A DNA stretch of 64,000 nt, from positions 55,009 to 119,008 of the forward strand of contig NZ_NQWI01000001.1 of assembly GCF_002532535.1 (NCBI RefSeq), read 5' to 3'. A model generated the notes under the pieces. The model ran no database searches and was not told the DNA's origin. It saw only the letters and a list, made by a program, of their open reading frames with translations. Below, piece by piece: positions 58,060 to 64,000 of this stretch. The position numbers and the translations under genes were made by a program. The first letter of the stretch is position 1, and each line of letters starts with the position of its first letter. This stretch comes from Candidatus Viridilinea mediisalina. Its GTDB lineage: Bacteria; Chloroflexota; Chloroflexia; Chloroflexales; Chloroflexaceae.

Positions 58060-58630
58060 TGCCGCTCCTCACATCGCAGAGAGCGCCCCTGCCGACGCAG
58101 GGGCACGCATACCATCGGGCAGCGGAGAGCCGGTACGCTAATTTCCAAGAAAGGGAGAAGGAAGCCTACCGATAGCCGCTGCGCCTTCGATTGTAGCATT
58201 GCGCATAGCCGCCTGTAAACCAGTCGCGCGCCCGATCCGTCACCGCTGCTGATGCGGCGCGATGCCGCTGATGCTAGGGTGACTCCACCGAGCGACGCCT
58301 CCAGCAGCCCCTCAATCCACTGCCTGGTAGGCTCCCCGCCTGCGTGCCGGCACTGCGTGTCGGCCCCTCATGCGCCGCTGGCGCCCACCACCTACTCGTG
58401 GCGGCCAACCGCCTCGTCGTCTGCAAGCAGCCGCGTTTGCGCCCGCCGCCCTCTCTTCGTCGCCCGGTATAGCAGCCCGACGCCAGGGAAATCTGAAAAG
58501 AGAAAGCGGAAAGCTGAAAAGCTCAGTGATCGCATTGATCGCACGGCTTTTTCAGCTTTCGACTTTCAGCTTTCAGCTTTCTTTGATGCGCCGGGCTGCG
58601 CGTTTTTGTACAGTTTGAGGAGGCTTGACG
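58060..58630. other. 571-base region without a convincing gene
   Basis: The region has a heptad hairpin at 58486-58584 (CTGAAAG arrays). At about 58280-58470 a short open frame (LPACVPALRVGPSCAAGAHH) could be a decayed coding fragment, with no start and no recognised family. I see nothing else. Confidence 0.35.
58486..58584. repeat. CTGAAAG heptad hairpin, about 99 bp
   Basis: Left array GGGAAATCTGAAAAGAGAAA and onward to about 58520; right array CTTTTTCAGCTTTCGACTTT and onward, about 58547-58584, inverse to it. The interior reads CAGTGATCGCATTGATCGCAC. Same heptad words as the hairpin at 14104-14182. Confidence 0.7.
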
Positions 58631-59643
58631 ATGCCACCGACGTTCTACTTCGCACTTGGCGCTCGCGCCCGGCCCCACGATCTGGTAATCGCCCTGCATG
58701 TCGGGCAACGCCACTACCTCGTACCGGCTGGTTCGTCAACGGAACGCCTGCTCGCCCGCACGCCGGGGGTGCATGTCGTCCTCGACTCCGGCGCGTTTCC
58801 TCCTGGGAATACGGCGCGCCTGTCGCTGCCGCACTATGCCCACCGCGTCAGCATAGCCGATAGACCGATAGCCGATAGCCGATATCGTGACCCGCAGGCT
58901 TCTGGCATACGACGTTTGATTTTGATCGTGCTACCACTGGCGCAACGATGATCGTATGACTGTGGCACGCACCAGTCAGTCAGCACCCCCGATGCTCAGA
59001 ACCGTGATCCGCAGGTTTGTGGCGTTGTGATGCGTAGATGTGATGATGCAGACGGCGGTTCAGCGATGAACGTATAGCCGCAGCATAGATCCGAAAGTCG
59101 CTACTCACTCAGGTGCAGCCATATCGGCTATCGGGTATCGGCTATCGGCTATGGATCGAGCCCGATGGCTTCGTTGATCGTCCCGCCTGTGCAATTGGAG
59201 GTCTAGTGCCCGCTCGCTATGCTCGTGCCGCAACTGCGTGGTACGCGCAGCTCATTGCCGATCTTGAAGCCGCCGCTGAGCTCGACCCGTTCCAACGCCG
59301 CATCCACCTGCTCGGGATCGGCAAGCCCTCATGGGTCTGCCGCTCACCGCTGGTGCTGAGCTTCGATAGCTCTGGCCCGGCCAGGATGGCCATGATTGGC
59401 TTTGCGCGCGGCATCGGTGCGGCCTACACCGCCGCCTACGGCATCTCCATCGCTGCCCTCACGAAATCGAGAGCAGCTCGCCTGGCCTACCACCTCATCC
59501 GCTACCGCGCCCAGGTCGGCCTGCCCTGGAAGCCCATTGACGAGGCCTTGCTGCACGCTGACCGCGAGGTCGCTGCACCGCAGGCCCGCGCCGATGTGGA
59601 CTGGGAGCAACCTGCATTGCTGGCTGCGGCGCTGTCTGCATAG
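58631..59643 (+). pseudogene. TGT/DpdA-like (tRNA-guanine transglycosylase-type) protein split by a heptad element
   Basis: The N-terminal piece from ATG 58631 reads MPPTFYFALGARARPHDLVI, ending VVLDSGAFPPGNTARLSLPH, the (L)DSGaF strand of TGT-like barrels. It breaks at about 58851. The C-terminal piece resumes after 59155 (IEPDGFVDRPACAIGGLVPA; RIHLLGIGKPSWVCRSPLVL; FDSSGPARMAMIGFARG) and ends TAG at 59641-59643. The frames differ and roughly 70 central residues seem to be missing, so the gene is dead as it stands. TGT-like proteins of this size, including DpdA, act in 7-deazapurine modification of DNA or tRNA. The DUF6884 gene nearby is a known companion type. Assignment is from pattern resemblance. 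Confidence 0.5.
58851..59154. repeat. GATAGCC/GGCTATC element of about 300 bp in the TGT-like gene
   Basis: Left array CATAGCCGATAGACCGATAG and onward (58851-58886); right array ATCGGCTATCGGGTATCGGC and onward (59121-59154), inverse to it. The interior contains two imperfect copies of GA(C/T)CCGCAGG(C/T)TT.TGGC (near 58890 and 59008). No ORF of note. Confidence 0.7.
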
Positions 59644-59712
59644 GAGTTGAAAGGAGGCCTATCGTCACCCAAACCCTGACTCGGCCTGATGCACTGCGCC
59701 ACTGTGGCGCAC

Positions 59713-59748
59713 GACCGTGTGCTGAAGCAGCGCGCACGGTCTTTTTTG
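59713..59748 (+). terminator. Rho-independent terminator
   Basis: Stem GACCGTGTGC (59713-59722) with GCGCACGGTC (59732-59741), followed by TTTTTTG. Located 70 bases after the TGT-like stop. Confidence 0.8.
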
Positions 59749-59775
59749 TTGCCTGGAACCACGAGGAGATACCCC

Positions 59776-60000
59776 ATGAGTACGAGACAGACCATGCCCA
59801 CGCCCGAGCCGATCGACGACGACCTGGAAGCCCTCACTGCCGAGATCGCCGCCACCACCGGTGCCTCAGCCGAGGCGGCACGCCAACTGGCCATCGCCCA
59901 GCGCCCCGCCCTCTTGCAGTATGCCCAGCAGTGGGACGCCGCCGCACGCACGACCCGTCCGCGCGGTCAGACAACGCCCGCGACCACCGACCCTGCGTAG
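59776..60000 (+). CDS. Small hypothetical protein, 74 residues
   Basis: GAGGAGAT precedes the ATG at 59776. The protein is short, Ala/Thr-rich and acidic at the start (PIDDDLEALTAEIAATTGAS), with one likely helix (AEAARQLAIAQRPALLQYAQ) and a disordered Thr/Pro tail. Not recognised. It lies between the TGT-like gene and the DUF6884 gene on the same strand, with a long hairpin downstream. Confidence 0.55.
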   Translation: MSTRQTMPTPEPIDDDLEALTAEIAATTGASAEAARQLAIAQRPALLQYAQQWDAAARTTRPRGQTTPATTDPA

Positions 60001-60029
60001 TGCTTGCCCCACCTCGCCTACCTGGACGC

Positions 60030-60084
60030 GGAACCAAAGGGAAGTCAGACCCAGCGTGCTGTGGTTTGGCTTCCCTTTGGTTCC
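60030..60084 (+). promoter_or_regulatory. Perfect 15-bp inverted repeat upstream of the DUF6884 gene
   Basis: GGAACCAAAGGGAAG (60030-60044) and CTTCCCTTTGGTTCC (60070-60084) are perfect inverses, with partial pairing continuing inward. The hairpin ends 27 bases before the ATG at 60112. It could be an attenuator, an operator or a small mobile palindrome. Confidence 0.55.
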
Positions 60085-60111
60085 CGTTCGTTCCGCAAGA
60101 AAGAGATCGGT

Positions 60112-60429
60112 ATGCTTACTCCAATTGCCCAGCGCCGGTTCCTGATTCTGGCCTGCACCGCAACGAAACGCCCCGAGGTGCGGCTGCTTCCGGCGATTGA
60201 TCGGTATCGTGGGCCATCGTTCCGCGTCCTGCGGCGCTGGCTCAGTGACCACCCGGAGGCGGCGACCCGCCTCGATGTGTCCATCCTCTCGGCAGAGTTC
60301 GGGCTCATCCCTGCCATCCAGCCGATCCCCGACTACGACCGGCGGATGACCACCGCACGAGCGGTCGAGCTCCGTGCGCAGGTGCGTGCCACCCTTGAGC
60401 CCCTGCTCGCGCTGCGCTCGTACACCTAA
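60112..60429 (+). CDS. DUF6884 / YaaA-like protein
   Basis: 105 residues from ATG 60112: RRFLILACTATKRPEVRLLP, AIDRYRGPSFRVLRRWL, DVSILSAEFGLIPAIQPIPD, YDRRMTTARAVEL. The C-T-x-x-K and SAEFGLI/PYDRRM elements are those of DUF6884, related to YaaA. Such genes commonly accompany TGT-like/DpdA genes on phages and plasmids. The stop codon lies at the very edge of the heptad element (60427-60656), so the last residues may have been altered. Probably part of a DNA base-modification set. Confidence 0.75.
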   Translation: MLTPIAQRRFLILACTATKRPEVRLLPAIDRYRGPSFRVLRRWLSDHPEAATRLDVSILSAEFGLIPAIQPIPDYDRRMTTARAVELRAQVRATLEPLLALRSYT

Positions 60430-60656
60430 ACGTAAAGCGTAAAACGTAAAGCGTAGAACGGGTGCTATGCGATGGCCGTGCCGCACTCTAATGTGAGAGT
60501 GTGCTGCTCGGATGCAACCGGGATTTCACGCGATGGCAATGCGATGATGCAGGGTTGAGTGATTGCTACTCAGGCGCTGATAATAGGTTGCACTCAATGG
60601 CACGGCAGCCTAGCTGCGGATCGTTTTACGCTTTACGTTTTACGTTCTACGTTTCC
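60427..60656. repeat. ACGTAAA heptad element with 33-bp inverted ends, about 230 bp
   Basis: The left end is AAACGTAAAGCGTAAAACGT and onward to GAACG (60429-60461). The right end is CGTTTTACGCTTTACGTTTT and onward to CTACGTTTCC (60621-60656), a near-perfect inverse. The interior (GGGTGCTATGCGATGGCC at left, TGCACTCAATGGCACGGC at right) resembles sequence next to heptads at 61437 and 15494. This is the cleanest example of the family in the window. It supplies the last codons and stop of the VapC on the other strand. Confidence 0.8.
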
Positions 60657-61082
60657 AAGTTCGGCTAGCGCCTCAGCAGGGGTTAGGGTGCGCACGACTG
60701 AAGCGGCGCGTTCACGCGGTTCACGGTCAAGCGTCACCAGGGCGCAGCCGTAGCGACGAGCCACCGCCACATAGACTGCATCGGCCCCACGCAAGGCGCG
60801 ATCCGCAGCGATTTCAGCCGCGTCCTGCGTGACAGTTGCATCAAGCGGGACAAACTGGATGTGGTGGAGATCTCGTAGGAGCTCAACCTCCAAGCGAGCG
60901 CGGATCGGATCGCGGAAGCTGCGACTCAGCGCTCCCGCAATCTCCGCGAGAACCAAGTATGGCACGATGATCGCGGTATTGCGCTGATACAACTGCGCCA
61001 TCAGGGCGTGGCACGTTGCATGTTCAGGATCGCTCGGTGATGCGTCACGCACAAAGATATTGGCATCGAGGGTGTACATCAC
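60633..61082 (-). CDS. vapC: VapC-type PIN ribonuclease toxin
   Basis: 149 residues: MMYTLDANIFVRDASPSDPE (first Asp), YLVLAEIAGALSR (Glu), ALRGADAVYVAVARRYGCAL (Asp) and VTLDREPRERA (Asp). The last residues (GNVERKT) and the stop are read from the heptad array. The family domain is complete by TPAEALAEL, so activity may be intact. The start overlaps the antitoxin stop by four bases. Confidence 0.87.
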   Translation of the reverse strand: MMYTLDANIFVRDASPSDPEHATCHALMAQLYQRNTAIIVPYLVLAEIAGALSRSFRDPIRARLEVELLRDLHHIQFVPLDATVTQDAAEIAADRALRGADAVYVAVARRYGCALVTLDREPRERAASVVRTLTPAEALAELGNVERKT

Positions 61083-61348
61083 TCACTGATCTTGCCTTCA
61101 AGGAGGTCAGCCCGATGCTGGCGATCAAGCTCAAGTTGCTCGGCTGGGCTAGGCGAGACTGGCCCCATCTGCGCAAATTCTTCCCGCAGTTGGGCCAAGC
61201 GCTCCCATGCCTCACGCGAGCGACGGCCTAAGTCATCTGGCTCGACCGCCAGTTCTTGCACCACTTGCGCCACAAGGCGCGCCCGCGTGGGGCGATCAAA
61301 CTGCCGGATAATTGCCAGCGCCTGCTCATACTCAATCGTTGCTTGCAT
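61079..61348 (-). CDS. Antitoxin paired with VapC
   Basis: 89 residues: TIEYEQALAIIRQFDRPTRARLVAQVVQELA, a helical dimer-type N-terminus, then DDLGRRSREAWERLAQLREE and a C-terminal toxin-binding tail (EQLELDRQHRADLLEGKISE). Typical in size and order for an antitoxin upstream of a PIN toxin; there is no clear RHH or AbrB motif. Four-base overlap with vapC. Confidence 0.78.
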   Translation of the reverse strand: MQATIEYEQALAIIRQFDRPTRARLVAQVVQELAVEPDDLGRRSREAWERLAQLREEFAQMGPVSPSPAEQLELDRQHRADLLEGKISE

Positions 61349-61366
61349 ATGGTTCTCCCATCTAGG

Positions 61367-62287
61367 TTATGCGCATAATTTTATTTTACACGTTTTCGGT
61401 AAAGGATCAATGGGTGCGCAACGCAGAACGCAGAACGGAGTGCTCTGCAATGGCACGGCGAATGTCTCCGCCGCCCCCCCGGGCTCCGTGGGCGTCTCAT
61501 GGTGGCCCCCCCCGGCATGGGTCGCAGACGGTTCCAGCTCCGACGCCATGCGGGGCTGCTGCTGGCGAAGCCGGTAGGATTCGCCGACAAACTCCAGAAT
61601 GTGCGCTTTGGCCGTCAGCCGGTCGAGCAGGGCAGCGGTCAGACTGGGGTTGCCAAAGACCTGCGTCCATTCCGCAAAACGGAGATTCGTGGTCACGATG
61701 ACCGCCACCCGCTCGTGCAGGGCGCTGCAAAACTGGAACATCACGTGAGAACCCCGTTCGGAAAAGGGGATGAAGCCCAGTTCGTCCAAGATAATCACCT
61801 GTTGCTTGAGTGCCGAGGCGATGAGTTGGGGGACGCGGTGCTGTTCCTGTGCGGCCAAGAGGTCGTTGACCAGCCCAGCGGCGTTGTAGAAGCGCACGCG
61901 CCGCCCCTGACGGCATGCGGCCATTCCCAGCGCCGTGGCAAGGTGGGTTTTGCCCAGGCCCGGATGCCCGACCAGCAGCACTGGCTCGGCCTGCGCGATG
62001 TAGTGTCCCTCGGCGAGGGTGAGTACCCGGGCTTGATTGAGACTCGGTACCAGACGGAAGTCGAAGTCCGCAAGCTCTTTGCGTACGGGAAAGCGTGCGA
62101 GTTTCAGATACTGCTGCTGCCGCTGGCGGTGGCGGTAGGTAAGCTCCTGCTCGGCCAAGGCGAGCAGGTAGGCTTCGTAGCTAAGCGGCTGGCCTTGGGC
62201 TTCTTGGGCCAGTTTGGCATAAAGCTGTCCGAAGATGGGCAGGCGGAGCTGCTGCAGGGCGACGTCAAGCGCGGTGAGATGGTTCAT
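61367..62287 (-). CDS. istB: IS21-family helper ATPase IstB
   Basis: 306 residues. AAA+ features: EPVLLVGHPGLGKTHLATAL (Walker A), VIILDELGFIPFSERGSHVM (Walker B), VIVTTNLRFAEWTQVFGNPS (sensor I), LLDRLTAKAHILEFVGESYR. Complete through the family core, but the last about 30 residues are read from repeat DNA, including an ACGCAGA array (61421-61438). The natural stop may therefore have been lost. Overlaps the istA remnant by four bases. IstB assists IstA in target selection. Confidence 0.88.
   Translation of the reverse strand: MNHLTALDVALQQLRLPIFGQLYAKLAQEAQGQPLSYEAYLLALAEQELTYRHRQRQQQYLKLARFPVRKELADFDFRLVPSLNQARVLTLAEGHYIAQAEPVLLVGHPGLGKTHLATALGMAACRQGRRVRFYNAAGLVNDLLAAQEQHRVPQLIASALKQQVIILDELGFIPFSERGSHVMFQFCSALHERVAVIVTTNLRFAEWTQVFGNPSLTAALLDRLTAKAHILEFVGESYRLRQQQPRMASELEPSATHAGGGHHETPTEPGGAAETFAVPLQSTPFCVLRCAPIDPLPKTCKIKLCA
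61417..61440. repeat. ACGCAGA heptad copies at the IS21 edge
   Basis: CAACGCAGAACGCAGAACGG followed by GTGCTCTGCAATGGCACGGC, the same heptad word and adjoining sequence as at 14638 and 15490. No inverse partner was found nearby. Confidence 0.6.
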
Positions 62288-63001
62288 GACAATCCTCCGG
62301 TACGTAACTGGTCATAACAGGTCAAGTCGGGGGGATGCAGCCCAATCTGTGCGATCTGCGGCTGGTGGTCAAGGTTGACGTGGGGCGGGCTGGTGGTGGG
62401 TTCCAAGATCTGGTGCAGACAGAGCCGAATGCCATCGACATGCACGACACCGAGCGTCAACGCGGCTTCAATCGCCTGCGCGATGAGCGGGGCCGGATAG
62501 TCCTGATGCAGGTTCAGAACGGCGATGAACATGCGTAAGCCTGGCCCATCGCCGTCGCGCTGGCGCAAACGCGCCAGCAGTAGTTCATAGCATGGAGGCC
62601 ACGTCTCACGCCAGCGACGCACCGGTTTGGCGTGCTCAAAAGCGCCCGGACGCTGCTTGAGCAAGGGCAAGTAGTGGAGCGGGTCAAAGAGGTCCTGTTC
62701 CCGCGCATAGCTCCGAGGGTGGCGCGTGAGCACCTGGTTGCCATCAAACACCTCAAGCGCAAAAGGATAGGCGCGCAGGGTGAGATGAGCGCCACCTTGA
62801 TCCACCGGCACCGAATAGCGGTTCGTCTCGAAGATGACCTGACTGTAGGGCGTCCGGGTGACCTGGAGCGTCCGGCAGCAGGGCATGTCGTGGGCTGGAT
62901 GCGGGCGCAGCAATGGGCGTTCCTGCTCCCAGAGGGTCCCAATGCTGGCGGGCTGCCCGTGGACGGTGCGGGCGTTATCCTCTTCGCATTTCGTAAGCAG
63001 A
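62284..63001 (-). pseudogene. istA: IS21 transposase IstA, C-terminal remnant
   Basis: The frame ends at 62284 overlapping istB. It encodes the C-terminal half of IstA: ASIGTLWEQERPLLRPHPAH, YSQVIFETNRYSVPVDQGGA, RHPRSYAREQDLFDP, LLLARLRQRDGDG. The DDE catalytic domain and HTH are missing; the frame meets a stop just beyond 63010. The IS21 copy therefore cannot move by itself. Confidence 0.8.
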
Positions 63002-63104
63002 TGCGTGTTTGGTATTAGAATACAAAGAGTTCACCTCACGCCGCTGCGCCAGCCACTTGGTGCAGCGGCGTATCTGTGCAGACTGTTCAAACAGGACTCT
63101 AAAC

Positions 63105-63650
63105 ATGCACATTCCCACATTGGACAGTGTCCGCTTACGCTTACGTGCCTTCAATCTGAGTGATGGCACAGCGGTAGAGCGTTTAGCTGGAGACTTTGCC
63201 ATAGCCGATACAACGCTCACAATTCCGCATCCCTACCCAGAGGGCGCTGCTGCAACCTGGATTGCGACCCATAGCGAATGGGCGCAGTGCGGCAAACGCT
63301 GGGAGTGGGCGATCACCGAACGCAACACTGGCGAACTCTTAGGCGCGATTGGGTTATCGCAGGAGCGCCAGCACCAACGGGGCGAATTGGGCTACTGGAT
63401 GGGCCAACCCTTCTGGAACCAGGGGTATACCAGTGAAGCTGCAGCGGCGGTATTGCGCCATGCCTTCACTACCCTTGGCTTCAACCGCATCTTTGCCCAC
63501 CACTTTGCACGCAACCCCGCCTCGGGGCGGGTAATGCAAAAAATTGGCATGCGCCTAGAAGGTTGTCAACGTCAGCATATACGCAACAGGGATCGTTTTG
63601 AAGATCTGGTTCACTATGCGATCTTGCGCGAGGAGTGGAGCTTGACGTGA
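63105..63650 (+). CDS. GNAT (RimJ/RimL-type) acetyltransferase
   Basis: 181 residues from ATG 63105: LDSVRLRLRAFNLSDGTAVE, ELLGAIGLSQERQHQRGELG, YWMGQPFWNQGYTSEAAAAV (the acetyl-CoA Q-x-x-G-x-G/A loop as NQGYTS), and FARNPASGRVMQKIGMRLEG. Typical length and complete. Substrate unknown. It is not obviously linked to the neighbouring IS remnants. Confidence 0.88.
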   Translation: MHIPTLDSVRLRLRAFNLSDGTAVERLAGDFAIADTTLTIPHPYPEGAAATWIATHSEWAQCGKRWEWAITERNTGELLGAIGLSQERQHQRGELGYWMGQPFWNQGYTSEAAAAVLRHAFTTLGFNRIFAHHFARNPASGRVMQKIGMRLEGCQRQHIRNRDRFEDLVHYAILREEWSLT

Positions 63651-63860
63651 ACGAGAAAGGTGGCGGTGAACGTCTCTTATGAAGAAACGAGATGCTCCAC
63701 AGGAGCATACCGGACGGGCATGGCAAATCAATCAAACGAAAACGAGCTAGGTTGCGACCACGCCAGCGACGTCAGATGCCAGCGGTGTTCGGGGTATCCT
63801 CTCCATAATCGCTGGAACGCATGGTGACAACCCCGCCAAGGTCTGGTAGACTACCCACGT

Positions 63861-64000
63861 ATGCAGATTCCCGACATCAATCTGGAGGCCATTCCCGACC
63901 TGGCCACGCGCCAGATCGTGATCCAGGTGCTGAACCTCGTTGAGACGCTCGCGGCAGAAAACGCCGCGCTGCGCGTCGAGAACCAGCAACTGCGCGATGA
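63861..64000 (+). mobile_element. IS66-type transposase, N-terminal start, cut by window edge
   Basis: From ATG 63861 the frame reads MQIPDINLEAIPDLATRQIV then VLNLVETLAAENAALRVENQ, a coiled-coil N-terminus typical of IS66-family transposases. It is open to the last base. The preceding 63651-63860 has no gene that I can support. Confidence 0.7.

Noticed and set aside
58252..58863. 203-codon plus-strand open frame over the heptad hairpin and the TGT-like start
   Set aside because: Low-complexity Ser/Pro/Arg composition, reads through repeat DNA, and conflicts with the better-supported ATG at 58631.
1..64000. tRNA, rRNA, riboswitch or retron elements
   Set aside because: I found no cloverleaf, rRNA-like stretch, known riboswitch core or reverse transcriptase; a covariance-model scan would be needed to exclude small RNAs.

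Overview
The window looks like an accessory, defence-rich stretch of a GC-rich (roughly 60% by eye) bacterial genome. Protein styles and family mix suggest a filamentous Chloroflexota (Roseiflexus/Chloroflexus-like), but there is no rRNA, tRNA or housekeeping gene to confirm this. Nearly everything belongs to defence, toxin-antitoxin, mobile-element or decayed plasmid-like classes.

Layout. (1) 0.2-6.0 kb, minus strand: two paralogous SIR2-like proteins, one fused to an nSTAND ATPase plus Hsp70 (broken by one in-frame TAA), the other fused to a CHAT protease. (2) 6.3-19 kb: remains of a plasmid- or ICE-like backbone (OB-fold protein, DUF6094-type methyltransferase, SNF2-like helicase, DnaN-like clamp, RadC). 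Most of these genes are in pieces. At the breaks lie palindromic elements built from tandem heptanucleotides (GGCTATC, CTGAAAG, ACGTAGA types) or toxin-antitoxin modules. (3) 19.1-23.0 kb: a predicted PD-(D/E)XK protein, then a minus-strand integrase / small protein / CYTH / DUF488 operon that ends at the stump of a recQ-like gene. (4) 23.2-50.9 kb: one unbroken minus-strand gene train of about 27.7 kb. It starts with a sigma-like factor, an XRE regulator and an ImmA-peptidase/UvrD/Fe-S nuclease fusion. It continues through a HelD-like helicase with a coiled-coil partner, a SNF2/DUF3883 helicase, two HEPN/zinc-ribbon proteins, a DUF1156 DNA methyltransferase, an MNT-HEPN pair, a HEPN-DUF499 ATPase, an unknown protein and a double-HKD PLD protein. 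(5) 51.0-54.8 kb, plus strand: a DUF4258 protein and a three-gene module with an SF1 helicase. (6) 54.8-64 kb: a membrane protein, two GNATs, a TerD-like protein, a broken TGT-like gene beside a DUF6884 protein, a VapBC pair, IS21 remnants and the start of an IS66-type transposase.

How it fits together. The helicase, DUF1156 methylase and DUF499 ATPase core matches the helicase-methylase-ATPase type of anti-phage locus. Here it sits inside a much larger co-oriented operon with its own sigma factor and protease-type regulation, extra nucleases and HEPN RNases. The DUF1156 gene carries a whole REP-associated tyrosine transposase (RAYT) domain in frame, plus REP-palindrome arrays whose unit lengths are multiples of three. 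The SNF2 gene carries an in-frame 90-bp heptad hairpin. Both genes remain open, which suggests selection for function while repeat elements keep invading. By contrast, dnaN, the helicase, the OB-fold gene and the TGT-like gene have lost central coding segments where the same kind of element now sits.
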